This document shows positions 45,207 through 54,745 of a stretch of 64,000 nt of DNA, piece by piece. Source of the DNA: Colwellia sp. (GTDB lineage: Bacteria; Pseudomonadota; Gammaproteobacteria; Enterobacterales; Alteromonadaceae); contig JABSOX010000011.1 of assembly GCA_013215655.1 (NCBI GenBank), forward strand, positions 137,024-201,023, written 5' to 3'. Numbering within the stretch: position 1 is the stretch's first letter; each line of letters begins with the position of its first letter. A model generated the notes under the pieces. That model was not told the DNA's origin. It saw only the letters and a list, made by a program, of their open reading frames with translations, and ran no database searches. A program made the position numbers and the translations under genes.

Positions 45207-45234
45207 AATTCCCCGAGACAAGCAACGGGGAATT
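45207..45234. terminator. Bidirectional terminator between ABC exporter and Sel1 genes
   Basis: AATTCCCCG (45207-45215) and CGGGGAATT (45226-45234) form a 9-bp stem directly after the exporter stop. On the minus strand it is followed by TTTTATTTTTG, a U-rich tail for the Sel1 gene 50 bp away. Confidence 0.75.
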
Positions 45235-45283
45235 AATCTGAAACATGCTGTACAGAGGCATATATAAAAATGCGTACCACCTA

Positions 45284-46189
45284 TTACAAACGACTTGGTG
45301 GCCGAATATATAACTTAATTGGATTCATGCGATTCCAAACATTCATTGTTTTGAAGGTATCTTGTGGGTTAACCGCCGCAAAACAATTCGCATTATCTGA
45401 ACAAGACTTGCCACTTAAGCGCGAACCTGTACCTGAAGAATTATAAATTCCCAGGTCTTTTATCGAGCTTAAGTTTTCATTTAAAAAGTTATCAATTGTG
45501 GCAACAATTTCTATTCTTTCAATGTTTTCATCAACTTCAACTTTCTGATAAGAGACTTGACTAGCCGCTACGGATTGTCCAGATTCCAATTGTGCTAAAC
45601 GTTCGGCAGCTTCCGGAACAGAACTTGCGGCGTGTTGATACAACAACTTAGCATCTTCAACGTTAACGCTACCTGTTAAGCCTTCTTCATATATTGAGGC
45701 CAAAATGAAAGCCGCTTGTTGGTTACCTGCTGAGATAGCATTCTTTAACCATTGCTCAGACAACTTATAATCCTGCTTCACAAGCTTACCTTGTGCGTAT
45801 AAAACACCTAATTGCACACCAGCATGACTAATACCTTTATTGGCCAAATTTCTTAATAACTTCAGTCCTTTTTCAGTATCTTTATCAGTTCCTCTGCCTT
45901 GCAAATACATATAAGCCAATGAAGCTTTTGCGCCATGTTTCCCTTGACCGGAAGCTTTTTTAAACCACTTAATTGCCAGCTTAGGTTTTACCTTAGTACC
46001 GTAACCATTGAGGTATAAATTAGCCAGAATTTCTTGTGCATCGGCACTACCATTTTTAGCGAATTTTTTATATTTTTTAAATTGATTCGTACATTCTTTA
46101 GTGTCACAGCTATAGACCTCAATAGCGAATGCACTTTGCGGTAGCCATAACAATAAAGTGACCAATAACGCTCTTTTCAAAACTGACAT
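45284..46189 (-). CDS. Secreted Sel1-repeat protein
   Basis: 301 residues, signal peptide ending AFA-IE (residue 23). Four or five Sel1 (TPR-like, about 36 residues) repeats between 40 and 195: ADAQEILANLYLNGYGTK, HGAKASLAYMYLQGRGTDKD, HAGVQLGVLYAQGKLVKQD, QAAFILASIYEEG. A C-terminal tail of 100 residues has two cysteines (SCSDNANCFAAV). Sel1 proteins scaffold envelope complexes. Single gene. Confidence 0.88.
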   Translation of the reverse strand: MSVLKRALLVTLLLWLPQSAFAIEVYSCDTKECTNQFKKYKKFAKNGSADAQEILANLYLNGYGTKVKPKLAIKWFKKASGQGKHGAKASLAYMYLQGRGTDKDTEKGLKLLRNLANKGISHAGVQLGVLYAQGKLVKQDYKLSEQWLKNAISAGNQQAAFILASIYEEGLTGSVNVEDAKLLYQHAASSVPEAAERLAQLESGQSVAASQVSYQKVEVDENIERIEIVATIDNFLNENLSSIKDLGIYNSSGTGSRLSGKSCSDNANCFAAVNPQDTFKTMNVWNRMNPIKLYIRPPSRL

Positions 46190-46337
46190 ATTATTTCCTT
46201 ATCATATTTTTAATTGTTTTAAGTTTATACACATTAAATATATACCATAGTGAGTAAATTGTAAGCAGCTGATTTATTGTAACTAAAAATGACAAATATC
46301 AGTCGTATTGAATTTAATACACGTTAAGCTCTAATGT

Positions 46338-46799
46338 CTAAAGAACCTTAGTCATATACGAACAATTATCTAACGGTATGGTTTCGGGGTATGGTGTAAA
46401 AACAAAGCCAAACGATTGATAGGATTTAATCGCCGCTTCATTATGATTTAAGACAAAGAGAGAACCTTCATTTACTGTTAAATTATGCTGTCCCAGCTTT
46501 AGAAGTTTAGCTATTAACTGCGGGGCTATTCCTTGGCCTCGATGAATGGGGTTTACAACTAAACGCCCTAAATGACAACGACCTATCCTTAGATAATATT
46601 GACCAAAAGCGATAACGTCTAACTCATCATTAACCAATACAAATGAATTTAGTGAGTCCATACGGAGATCTTCAGTAAAGCTAGCTAAGTCAAAAGGATA
46701 CCTAAAATTAGGTCCCGACCAAATTGTCAGTTCCTGCTCATTAGTAAACCATTGCATTATTTTTAACAAATGGCTTTCAGTTGGTGCGATTAATTTCAT
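46338..46799 (-). CDS. GNAT acetyltransferase
   Basis: 153 residues. CHLGRLVVNPIHRGQGIAPQLIAKLL carries the acetyl-CoA loop R-G-Q-G-I-A, followed by SLFVLNHNEAAIKSYQSFGF, the typical N..A...Y...GF element. Full-length for a small GNAT. The substrate is unknown. It sits between the Sel1 gene and the LytTR regulator on the same strand, 38 bp downstream of the regulator, so it may be in that operon. Confidence 0.85.
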   Translation of the reverse strand: MKLIAPTESHLLKIMQWFTNEQELTIWSGPNFRYPFDLASFTEDLRMDSLNSFVLVNDELDVIAFGQYYLRIGRCHLGRLVVNPIHRGQGIAPQLIAKLLKLGQHNLTVNEGSLFVLNHNEAAIKSYQSFGFVFTPYPETIPLDNCSYMTKVL

Positions 46800-46837
46800 T
46801 GCGAACCTTATATTAATGCGAATAAAACAATAGAAAA

Positions 46838-47539
46838 TTATATCGCAATTAAGGTCTTAAGTGCTGAGTATCGGCCACGGCTTACCGGTAACTCACAATT
46901 ATTTGAGAGTATCAATTGATAGCTTCCCCCCGATGATATTTTCAACAATTTGATAAACTTTATATTGGCGATGTAGGAGCGATGAATACGAACAAAATTA
47001 TCGGGTAAAAGTTTGGCTAGCTTGTCTATGGGCTTATCGTGTAAGTGACTTATTTCATCAAGCAAATGCAATTCAGTATAATGACCATCTGCTTTAATAT
47101 ATAAAAGCTCTTTCGTTTCAACTAAATGTAAACCTGACGATTTTTTAACCGCAAGCTGTTTGGTCTGACCCGTTGTAATACTATCCTTATCTGTAAACCT
47201 TGTTAAAGCTTGTGTTAACCTTTTGACGTTAAAAGGCTTAGCAACAAAATCTAAAACACCAAACTCAAATGCTCTAATCGCTTGCTCTGCGTAAGCAGAA
47301 ATAATGATGGTATGGAACGCTTCAGCACTGATCATTTTTAACAATTCAAAGCCGTCACTACCATGTAAATTTAAATCAAGTAACAGTAAATCTATCGGCG
47401 TTTCACTTAAATGACTTTGTGCATCATCAAAGTTATCAAACCAAATAAGTTGTGGTTGCCATTCGGATAATATTTCCGCAACCTGACGTTTTATTCGTTG
47501 TGCAATTACAGGTTCATCTTCAACAATAACAATGTTCAT
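46838..47539 (-). CDS. LytTR-family response regulator
   Basis: 233 residues. Receiver domain 1-120: IVEDEP acidic pair, Asp in LLLLDLNLHGSDG, and KPF Lys. LytTR DNA-binding domain 135-233: ELLYIKADGHYTELHL, FVRIHRSYIAN and ELPVSRGRYSALK. The start overlaps the kinase stop by four bases (47536-47539), giving translational coupling. Pairs with the 7TM kinase at 47536. Likely targets include the divergent hydrolase gene at 49408. Confidence 0.93.
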   Translation of the reverse strand: MNIVIVEDEPVIAQRIKRQVAEILSEWQPQLIWFDNFDDAQSHLSETPIDLLLLDLNLHGSDGFELLKMISAEAFHTIIISAYAEQAIRAFEFGVLDFVAKPFNVKRLTQALTRFTDKDSITTGQTKQLAVKKSSGLHLVETKELLYIKADGHYTELHLLDEISHLHDKPIDKLAKLLPDNFVRIHRSYIANIKFIKLLKISSGGSYQLILSNNCELPVSRGRYSALKTLIAI

Positions 47540-49272
47540 AAAGCCAATACCGTCTCTGAAACTTGTTTTTGTTTACTAGATAAAATCATTGTAGTCTGCC
47601 AACTATTGCCCTGCTGCGTTGATTCGTATTGCCAAGAGCTACCATAGTACTCTGCCAATCGAGTTTTAATATAACTTTCGCCCGTACCTGTTCCTTGATG
47701 TTTTGTTGCTCGATAAGGTGTTATCACTTTTAGTACAAAGTTACTTTCTTCGAGGCTAATGATAATTTTAAACTGATCATCATCTTTAATTCTATTATGA
47801 GAAAAAGCATTTTCTATAACAGTATGAACAACTGCCGGAGGAATACTCAACTGATCTAGATTTTTATCTTTATCGAGCAAATCAACAGTATTAATATCCA
47901 ACTGAATATTTAATTGATATCGAGCTTTCATAATATTGAAATGCTTCTGACACAAGGCAAGTTCTTCTTGTAAATTCACCTGCTTTAACTTCGACATATT
48001 ATTTAACATGCTAAATTCATCGGCCAGCGACTCAATAAACTCAACGGCCAACTCTGGCTGAGTTTCTATCCATTCAATAATTAACATCAAGCTATTCATT
48101 AAAAAGTGAGGCTGCAAATTTCTGCGCAACATTTCAGCTTCTAATTTTAATGACATTAACGCCTTCTCTCGATCGTGGCCAAATCTTGTTGTTAAACTAA
48201 AAAGATTAGCAATGGCAATCACCGAAAAAAGCGCGGCAAACCATTGGTCAATAAATCTATCTGGCAAAATTATCATACTAATTAAGCCAAATATTAACAG
48301 AGCAGTATTAATAACTGCACCACCTTTGTTCTTCTTTAAGGCGATCACATTAATGATTATGCTACCAAGCATAGCAACAATAAATATCGATAGGCTTTTA
48401 AAGTCATAACCCGGCGCAAAACTGATACCAATAAACATCAATACGGCCGCTAATAGCAGCCACTTCAAAGTATTCTTAAAGCGATAATAATAAACATAAT
48501 AAAGTAACAGCAGCATCGCTGTTATCATCACCGTAAGAATAATAATTTTTAGTCTTAAAACATGCCAATCCCACGGGTATGCGTAGAAATATTTAAGCAC
48601 TTCTAAACCAATCAATATGCCAGAGAATACAGAAAGTAAACTAAAAATCAGAAACGCAGGATCTTTTTTATAGTACCAATATATCAATTGAAAAAAGACA
48701 AAAAGCAATAACATCGCCCCACACAACATCAAGGGTGCAATATAATTATATTTAGCATTTTTCATCGCTGATGTTTGATCAACTAGCATTACCGCGTAAA
48801 AAATCGACTGCATATCTTCAATGTGATGGTAGGTAGAAATATTCATTGATAACAGATGTTTGCCAATGCTTAGTTGGTCTTTCGACATCGACATGGTAAT
48901 GCCGATACTGCCCGTTTTTTCCGTTAAAATAGAATCACCAGCAATACCGTTTTGACCAATCAACTTACCGTCCCAATATATTTCAAAGGAACCCAGCATA
49001 TAAAGTTTAAGTACCGTATGAATGGGTAAGTCATGTTCGGTGATGTCAACTAAGGCTCTAATACAATAATGTTGATGTTCACTTAACGTATACAAATTAA
49101 TCGTCAACCAATTGGCATCATCAAAATCTACTTGATGACAATTCTCATCAAAGCCTATTTTATAATGCACCGCTTGATTGAGGTCTTGATAAAAAAAGGG
49201 CTCTGACTCGGCCCAAGTCTGTCGACAAATTAGTATCAAGAAAACGAAGATGTAGGTTTCATATTTTTTCAT
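47536..49272 (-). CDS. LytS-type sensor histidine kinase with 7TM (7TMR-DISM-like) input
   Basis: 578 residues. Signal peptide, periplasmic beta-rich domain (about 25-170, DISM extracellular style), seven membrane helices (175-360), then a histidine kinase of the LytS branch: LQPHFLMNSLMLIIEWIE with the phosphorylatable His, and ATPase N-box PPAVVHTVIENAFSHN. The later G box reads GTGTGESYIKTRLAEYYG, short as usual for this branch. The 7TMR-DISM input usually senses periplasmic carbohydrate or small ligands. Operon partner is the LytTR regulator. Confidence 0.88.
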   Translation of the reverse strand: MKKYETYIFVFLILICRQTWAESEPFFYQDLNQAVHYKIGFDENCHQVDFDDANWLTINLYTLSEHQHYCIRALVDITEHDLPIHTVLKLYMLGSFEIYWDGKLIGQNGIAGDSILTEKTGSIGITMSMSKDQLSIGKHLLSMNISTYHHIEDMQSIFYAVMLVDQTSAMKNAKYNYIAPLMLCGAMLLLFVFFQLIYWYYKKDPAFLIFSLLSVFSGILIGLEVLKYFYAYPWDWHVLRLKIIILTVMITAMLLLLYYVYYYRFKNTLKWLLLAAVLMFIGISFAPGYDFKSLSIFIVAMLGSIIINVIALKKNKGGAVINTALLIFGLISMIILPDRFIDQWFAALFSVIAIANLFSLTTRFGHDREKALMSLKLEAEMLRRNLQPHFLMNSLMLIIEWIETQPELAVEFIESLADEFSMLNNMSKLKQVNLQEELALCQKHFNIMKARYQLNIQLDINTVDLLDKDKNLDQLSIPPAVVHTVIENAFSHNRIKDDDQFKIIISLEESNFVLKVITPYRATKHQGTGTGESYIKTRLAEYYGSSWQYESTQQGNSWQTTMILSSKQKQVSETVLAL

Positions 49273-49407
49273 TTATACATTGTAACTGCTCATATAAAAA
49301 GATAAATGTAATTCGTGCAAGCCAGATGCAATTGGTGAAGTTGTTAGTAAATAACAATCATAAAGTTCATACACTGCAGCCATCAATCAAAATGAGCTGG
49401 AGAATAT

Positions 49408-50850
49408 ATGAAATATTCAAACATTTTAAAATCAACCTTAACTATCTTACTGATTTCGACTCATGTTCAAGCAAATGCTTTGTCAAAAGTTAGCACTGAA
49501 CCTTATGAATACACTGGTTTTAAAGGACAAGTTGTAGCTGCACAAAAAGGAACTTTTCAAGTACCTGAAAACCGAAGTGATCCAAAGTCTCGACTGTTAA
49601 ACATCAGCTTTGTCACTTTTCCTAGTACCAGTAAAAATCCTAAACGCCCTATTGTATATTTAGCGGGTGGTCCTGGTGGTTCGGCAACAGGTACCGCTAA
49701 AAGACCACGATTTGCACTTTTCCAAAAGTTACGAGAAGTCTCAGATGTTATTTTATATGACCAACGTGGTACCGGATTATCTAATGATATTGATAAATGC
49801 CAAGGTAGTAATAGCGATATGACTATACCCAGCGATGAAACGACTCTTATGGCAACCATAATCACCGACATAAAAACATGTGTCGAACAATGGCAAAAAC
49901 AAGGAGTTGACCTTAAGGGTTACACCACTAAAGAAAACTCCCATGACCTCGCTGATTTAAGCAAAGCTTTAGGTGTTGATAAAGTTAATCTATGGGCCAT
50001 AAGTTATGGTACTCATTTAGCTTTTTCGACAGCAAAATATCATCCTGAAATTATCAATCAAATGGTCTTAGCTTCATCTGAAGGATTAAATCACACCATT
50101 AAACGCCCGGCTCGTATTCAGGCTTTAATTGAAAAAGTTGATTTAATGTTAAAACAAAATCCAAAGACTGCTGATAAATATCCAGATCTACTTGGCACCA
50201 TGAAAACTGTGCTTAATAAGCTAGCAGTGACTCCTCAAGTTGTTAAAGCAAAAAGCTTTCGAGGTAAAGATATCACTGTCGGCATTAGTAAAATTGATCT
50301 GCAATTTGTCATCAGCTATGTCTTACTAATGGATCCTAAGTATTTAAGCCAAATGCCTAAAATGTTCTATCAAATGGAGCAAGGAGACTTCACTTCAGTA
50401 GCTCCTTATGTTGCTTATATTAAATCTCAAACTTCATCATATAGTGCAATGAGTATTGCCATGGACGCGGCTTCAGGTATTTCAGACGACCGTTGGGCGA
50501 TGGTTCAAGAAGAAGCAAAAACGTCTCTAGTTGGCAGAACAACCAATCAACCATTTCCTGATATTAATCATGTGGTTCCTGTTGATGATGCTGGTGATGA
50601 ATTTAGACAAGAAGTTGTAACAGATATTCCGACCTTATTTTTAGCGGGAACACTTGATGGTCGAACAATTTATGAAAGCCAAATAGAGTTAACAAAAAAC
50701 TTTTCCAATAAAAGTATTATTACCATTGATGGTGCGGGACACAATTTATATGTATCACACCCTGACGTAGCAACAAGTGTTGTTAGTTTCTTACAAGGGG
50801 AAAAAGTGCCAACAAAAACCATTACCTTGGCACCCATAGAATTCCATTAA
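49408..50850 (+). CDS. Exported TAP-type alpha/beta hydrolase (S33-like peptidase)
   Basis: 480 residues, signal peptide ending VQA-NA (residue 23). VYLAGGPGGSATG oxyanion stretch, DQRGTGLS, nucleophile elbow WAISYGTHLAF (Ser), Asp in LAGTLDGRT and His in DGAGHNLYV, in the correct order for the catalytic triad. Similar overall to the hydrolase at 39659 but without the lipobox and Ig-like domain. Divergent from the LytS/LytTR pair with 135 bp between, so probably its target. Own terminator follows. Confidence 0.88.
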   Translation: MKYSNILKSTLTILLISTHVQANALSKVSTEPYEYTGFKGQVVAAQKGTFQVPENRSDPKSRLLNISFVTFPSTSKNPKRPIVYLAGGPGGSATGTAKRPRFALFQKLREVSDVILYDQRGTGLSNDIDKCQGSNSDMTIPSDETTLMATIITDIKTCVEQWQKQGVDLKGYTTKENSHDLADLSKALGVDKVNLWAISYGTHLAFSTAKYHPEIINQMVLASSEGLNHTIKRPARIQALIEKVDLMLKQNPKTADKYPDLLGTMKTVLNKLAVTPQVVKAKSFRGKDITVGISKIDLQFVISYVLLMDPKYLSQMPKMFYQMEQGDFTSVAPYVAYIKSQTSSYSAMSIAMDAASGISDDRWAMVQEEAKTSLVGRTTNQPFPDINHVVPVDDAGDEFRQEVVTDIPTLFLAGTLDGRTIYESQIELTKNFSNKSIITIDGAGHNLYVSHPDVATSVVSFLQGEKVPTKTITLAPIEFH

Positions 50851-50886
50851 ATATTATACCAAGTAAAATCGGTTTAATTAATTATT

Positions 50887-50917
50887 AAAACCGCATCTAT
50901 TTAGATGCGGTTTTTCT
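50887..50917 (+). terminator. Rho-independent terminator
   Basis: AAAACCGCATCTA (50887-50899) and TAGATGCGGTTTT (50902-50914) form a 13-bp stem over TT, ending in a U-run. It ends the 49408 gene. Confidence 0.92.
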
Positions 50918-50962
50918 TATTTTAGATACAATAGGTTTTTACTATTATTTTTAACATACAGT

Positions 50963-51169
50963 ATGACCAATCAAATTGACGATACTATTTGTCCCTTGTG
51001 CCAAACATCAAACAGCTGCGAGGTTAATTCCCCGACATCTTGTTGGTGCGCAGTCGCAAATATACCGCCAGCATTACTTGAACAAGTATCAAAAAGTCAT
51101 TCAGGTAAGGCATGTATTTGCCAAACATGTATTGATCAGTTTAATCAGAAGATTAAAGAAGTCACCTAA
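50963..51169 (+). CDS. Cysteine-rich CWC-family protein
   Basis: 68 residues from ATG at 50963. CPLCQTSNSC...CWC...CICQTC shows the CWC pattern of paired cysteines with Cys-Trp-Cys, probably a small zinc-binding protein. Function unknown. It precedes the proline iminopeptidase gene by 14 bp on the same strand, so the two probably share a transcript. A second overlapping frame at 50976 is a shadow. Confidence 0.8.
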   Translation: MTNQIDDTICPLCQTSNSCEVNSPTSCWCAVANIPPALLEQVSKSHSGKACICQTCIDQFNQKIKEVT

Positions 51170-51183
51170 AATAAGGCCATAAA

Positions 51184-52137
51184 ATGAATGAACTTTTCCC
51201 AGAAATAGAACCTTTTGCTCATTTTTTATTAGATGTTGGTGACGGTCATCAACTCTATATTGAGCAATGTGGTAACCCAAATGGTCAACCTGTGGTATTT
51301 CTACATGGTGGCCCTGGTGCAGGTTGTTCTACAAATGACCGACGTTTCTTTGATCCAGCAAAGTATCATATTATTTTATTTGACCAACGTGGTTGTGGAC
51401 GCTCATTGCCACACGGTAGTTTAGAGCAAAACGAAACCGCTATTCTAGTTGCTGATATTGAGCAAATTCGTGAGCATCTAAATATTAAGCAGTGGCATGT
51501 TTTTGGTGGTTCTTGGGGATCAACATTATCATTAGTTTATGCACAAACACATTCGAGTAGTGTCACTGCATTAATTTTGAGGGGGATATTTTTAGGTCGC
51601 CCAGAAGATACCAATTGGGCATTTAATGGCGGTGGTGGTACACGTATTTTTGCTGATTATTGGCAAGATTACTTAGAAGCATTACCTGCGGGAGAAAAAG
51701 CTGGTGTTAAATCCGCTTATAAGATCATGATTGGAGATGATAAAGCTGCAGCCAAAAAAGTCGCAAAAGCATGGGCAATTTGGGAAATTCGTTGTTGTAC
51801 TTTAGAGCCTAATGACGAGTTTGTCGCCGCATTAACCGACGAAGATAGTTGCTGGACGCTCTCACGACACGAAGCTCATTACATGGCGCACCACTGTTTT
51901 TTAACAGACAATCAAATACTCGCTAATTGTTATAAAATTTCAGACATTCCGACGATTATCGTTCATGGCCGTTACGATATAGTTTGTCCTTTTGATAATG
52001 CGTGGTTATTGCACCAACAATTACCAAAATCTACCTTAGTGATCAGTAAAACCGCAGGGCATGCCTCAATTGAACCTGAGACTAGACACCATTTAATTAC
52101 GGCTACCAATAAGATGTTAAGTTTAGAGGCAGGCTAA
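51184..52137 (+). CDS. pip: Proline iminopeptidase (S33 family)
   Basis: 317 residues; AAGG seven bases before ATG 51184. Length and motifs are those of bacterial Pip: HGGPGAGCS near 41, FDQRGCGRS, nucleophile VFGGSWGSTLSL (Ser), Asp in VHGRYDIVCP and His in TAGHASIEPE. Removes N-terminal proline from peptides in the cytoplasm; no signal peptide. Preceded by CWC. Confidence 0.95.
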   Translation: MNELFPEIEPFAHFLLDVGDGHQLYIEQCGNPNGQPVVFLHGGPGAGCSTNDRRFFDPAKYHIILFDQRGCGRSLPHGSLEQNETAILVADIEQIREHLNIKQWHVFGGSWGSTLSLVYAQTHSSSVTALILRGIFLGRPEDTNWAFNGGGGTRIFADYWQDYLEALPAGEKAGVKSAYKIMIGDDKAAAKKVAKAWAIWEIRCCTLEPNDEFVAALTDEDSCWTLSRHEAHYMAHHCFLTDNQILANCYKISDIPTIIVHGRYDIVCPFDNAWLLHQQLPKSTLVISKTAGHASIEPETRHHLITATNKMLSLEAG

Positions 52138-52253
52138 GCTTCATGACAATAAATATGTTGTTAACTTTTATAACAATGAATTTATTGTCAAATATTTTAA
52201 CTATAAACCTATTATCAAAATAGAGTTACGATGCCATTTTTTCAATGTGAGGC

Positions 52254-53042
52254 TCAAGCTTTATGGAGCAAATAATTACTTGGTGTGACTTTCATGTGTT
52301 TCTTAAACATATAAATAAATGCCGAGCTTGATTCGTAACCTAAATTAATCGCAATATTACCAACACTCTCACCCATATAAAGCTGTTTAATAGCAATTTG
52401 GATACTTAAGCGCTGCTTCCATTCACTATAGGTTATGCCTGTTTCTCGTTTAAATGTTCGTGAAAGTGTTCTCACCGAGGCGCCAACAAATTTTCCCCAC
52501 GAATTTAAATCTGTTTTTAGTGCGGGGAATTTTTGTATGCGACTAATTATTTCTTTTAGACGTTTATCTTTTGGATAGGGTAACTGTAAATCAATAATTG
52601 TTGCCGTTGAAATTTGATCTCGAATCAAACGTAATAGTCGCCCTTGTGTACTTTGCCACTGATATTCACTATCAATATTTTTAGCTTCATTTAATAACAC
52701 TTTTAAAAAAGGTGAAACATTTAGCACTTGGCAAGAGTGCAAAAATTCATTTGACTGTTCATTGTCGATATATAAGCTAGTTAATTCCACATCTGTTGAG
52801 GTGATTATTTCATGTTCTACTTTGGCTGGTACCCATACGCCCTGCTCTGGTGGAATTAAATAACGCCCCCCGTCAGTGATAACAGCCATGACACCTTGGT
52901 TGGCATAGACAAATTGTCCCCAGTTATGCTGATGTTTTTCAACCCAGCTATTAATGGGCAATTGTCGATTAACCACCACTATCGGTTGTACCAGAGCTTT
53001 CATTGATTCGTCAGATGCTGTTACTCGATTATAATTTGGCAT
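52254..53042 (-). CDS. AraC-family regulator with cupin-like sensor domain
   Basis: 262 residues. N-terminal cupin-type domain (20-120) with HQHNWGQFVYANQG and VWVPAKVEHEI; C-terminal AraC double helix-turn-helix (about 160-260): WGKFVGASVRTLSRTFKRETG and VGNIAINLGYESSSAFIYMFKKHMKVTPSNY. This HTH/cupin type often regulates a divergent transporter gene. Divergent from TauE/SafE, 95 bp apart, the probable target. Confidence 0.9.
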   Translation of the reverse strand: MPNYNRVTASDESMKALVQPIVVVNRQLPINSWVEKHQHNWGQFVYANQGVMAVITDGGRYLIPPEQGVWVPAKVEHEIITSTDVELTSLYIDNEQSNEFLHSCQVLNVSPFLKVLLNEAKNIDSEYQWQSTQGRLLRLIRDQISTATIIDLQLPYPKDKRLKEIISRIQKFPALKTDLNSWGKFVGASVRTLSRTFKRETGITYSEWKQRLSIQIAIKQLYMGESVGNIAINLGYESSSAFIYMFKKHMKVTPSNYLLHKA

Positions 53043-53137
53043 ATTATCTATATATAAAGTCTTAAAATGGCTATCAAGTCATTAAGTTTTTACTATAAAA
53101 TGCTAAACATCAAGTTTTGGTTAACGGAAGTTACAAA

Positions 53138-53950
53138 GTGACGATTGAATTAATCGTATTATTCAGTGTATTAGGTGTATTTGTTGGGCTAATGTCAGGA
53201 CTTTTTGGCATTGGTGGCGGCGGTATTATGGTGCCCTTATTTACGTCAATATTTATCAGTTATGGCATTGCTATAGAAAATCCGGTACATATTGCGCTAG
53301 GCACTTCGATGACAGCGATAATATTCACTTCATTATCAAGCGCTTGGGCTCATCATAAATATAACAATGTCAGCTGGATAATCGTAAAAGATATGGCGAT
53401 TGGTATCGCCTTGGGTGCATTTTTGGCAACTTTTGTGGCAGCAGCAATAAATTCTTTATATCTCGCGATGTTTTTCACTGCATTTATGTTTTATGTCGCA
53501 CTTAAAATGTTTTCTAATTCCCCCGTAAGCCCAACCAAAGCATTGCCAAGCAAAGGTAAGTTATTTGCGACGGGCTATGGCATTGGCACCATATCATCAT
53601 TGGTTTCCATTGGTGGTGGATCTTTAATGGTGCCATTTTTAACTAATCGTAATATCGATATAAAAAAGGCGATTGGAACCTCAGCAGCGATCGGTTTTCC
53701 TTTATCACTTGCTGGTAGTATAGGTTTTTTAATAAATGACGGTGTGGTTATAGCTAACGATGCACAAATTTATGGTTTAGTTCATTTGCCAGCAGCAATA
53801 ACAATATCTATTTTCACGATGATTTTTGCTCCGTTAGGTGCAAAACTTTCCACAAAATTACCCGTAAAAACATTGAAAAAGCTCTTTGCGGTATTGTTGT
53901 CACTGCTAAGTCTAAAAATGTTGTTTTTGGTCTTAGCGCAAACAAATTAA
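53138..53950 (+). CDS. TauE/SafE-family sulfite/organosulfur exporter-like permease
   Basis: 270 residues from GTG at 53138, which follows GGAAG by seven bases; the upstream TTG at 53117 has no site. Eight hydrophobic helices in two halves; signature GLFGIGGGGIMVPLF repeated as SIGGGSLMVPFL in the second half, the inverted-repeat hallmark of TauE/SafE. Members export sulfite, sulfoacetate or other anions. The AraC regulator is divergent. Confidence 0.9.
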   Translation: MTIELIVLFSVLGVFVGLMSGLFGIGGGGIMVPLFTSIFISYGIAIENPVHIALGTSMTAIIFTSLSSAWAHHKYNNVSWIIVKDMAIGIALGAFLATFVAAAINSLYLAMFFTAFMFYVALKMFSNSPVSPTKALPSKGKLFATGYGIGTISSLVSIGGGSLMVPFLTNRNIDIKKAIGTSAAIGFPLSLAGSIGFLINDGVVIANDAQIYGLVHLPAAITISIFTMIFAPLGAKLSTKLPVKTLKKLFAVLLSLLSLKMLFLVLAQTN

Positions 53951-53973
53951 TATTTAAAAGTTGATATTGAATT

Positions 53974-54615
53974 TTATAAATCGGTTATATATCGCTCTTT
54001 TACGCCAGCATCAAAGTCACCTATGTATTCAGCGTTTTTACCAGTATTCTCGGCAATCTCTTGACCGAAGGATATTTTTATTTTTTCTGACCAGCTATCG
54101 GGTTGCCATGTTTTACTGCGCAAAAAAGCTTTGCCACAATGAAAATATGCATTAGTAACTTTCACTTCCATAACCAGCAAAGCATTATGTGATTTAGAAG
54201 CTAGAGTTTGACAAAGATCATCACCTTTTCCATCATATTTTAATAAACGGCATGTTCCATGAACTCGCAGTGACTCTACCGTACCTGGAACCAAAAATAT
54301 TAATGCCACTTTATCTTGATTAACAATGTTGGCTAAAGAGAATGCTAATTTATTGCCGCGTAATTCTGGAATTAATAACGTATTTTGATCCGTTACTTGT
54401 ACAAAACCAGCCTCATCGCCCTTTGGAGAAATCGTCGGAAAGCCCTCATTATCAACCGTTGATAACATCATTAATGGTGATGATGCTATAAAATTTGTCA
54501 TGCGCTCATTTAAAAAAGAATAGATTTTTTTACTAGCGACAGGGTTTGGTTCACCAAGTGTTTGTCTTACATCGGCAAAGCTCTTTAGTTCTTTCATACG
54601 GCTATAATCTTTCAT
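53974..54615 (-). CDS. Pyridoxamine 5'-phosphate oxidase-fold protein
   Basis: 213 residues from ATG at 54615; the TTG at 54624 adds three residues. Split-barrel flavin-binding pattern: FIASSPLMMLSTVDNEGFPTISPKGD, LRGNKLAFSLANIVNQDKVALIFLVPGT and VTNAYFHCGKAF. This is the MSMEG_1061-like branch rather than the vitamin B6 enzyme. Convergent with TauE/SafE, 23 bp apart; partner unknown. Confidence 0.85.
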   Translation of the reverse strand: MKDYSRMKELKSFADVRQTLGEPNPVASKKIYSFLNERMTNFIASSPLMMLSTVDNEGFPTISPKGDEAGFVQVTDQNTLLIPELRGNKLAFSLANIVNQDKVALIFLVPGTVESLRVHGTCRLLKYDGKGDDLCQTLASKSHNALLVMEVKVTNAYFHCGKAFLRSKTWQPDSWSEKIKISFGQEIAENTGKNAEYIGDFDAGVKERYITDL

Positions 54616-54745
54616 GGAAAACAAAGGAGCATTTTAGTAAAAATTTGAATTTCACTCAATACTTTAGATATGATCCAGCGATATAATTTGTAATCAAATA
54701 ATTTCAATAAGAGTCCTGATAAAACACTTATCGAAATCAGAAAAA

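Noticed and set aside
49325-49400. LytTR binding repeats upstream of the hydrolase gene
   Set aside because: Only one element (AAAGTTCAT) fits well; the second has the wrong base and a 25-bp spacing, so I do not list it.
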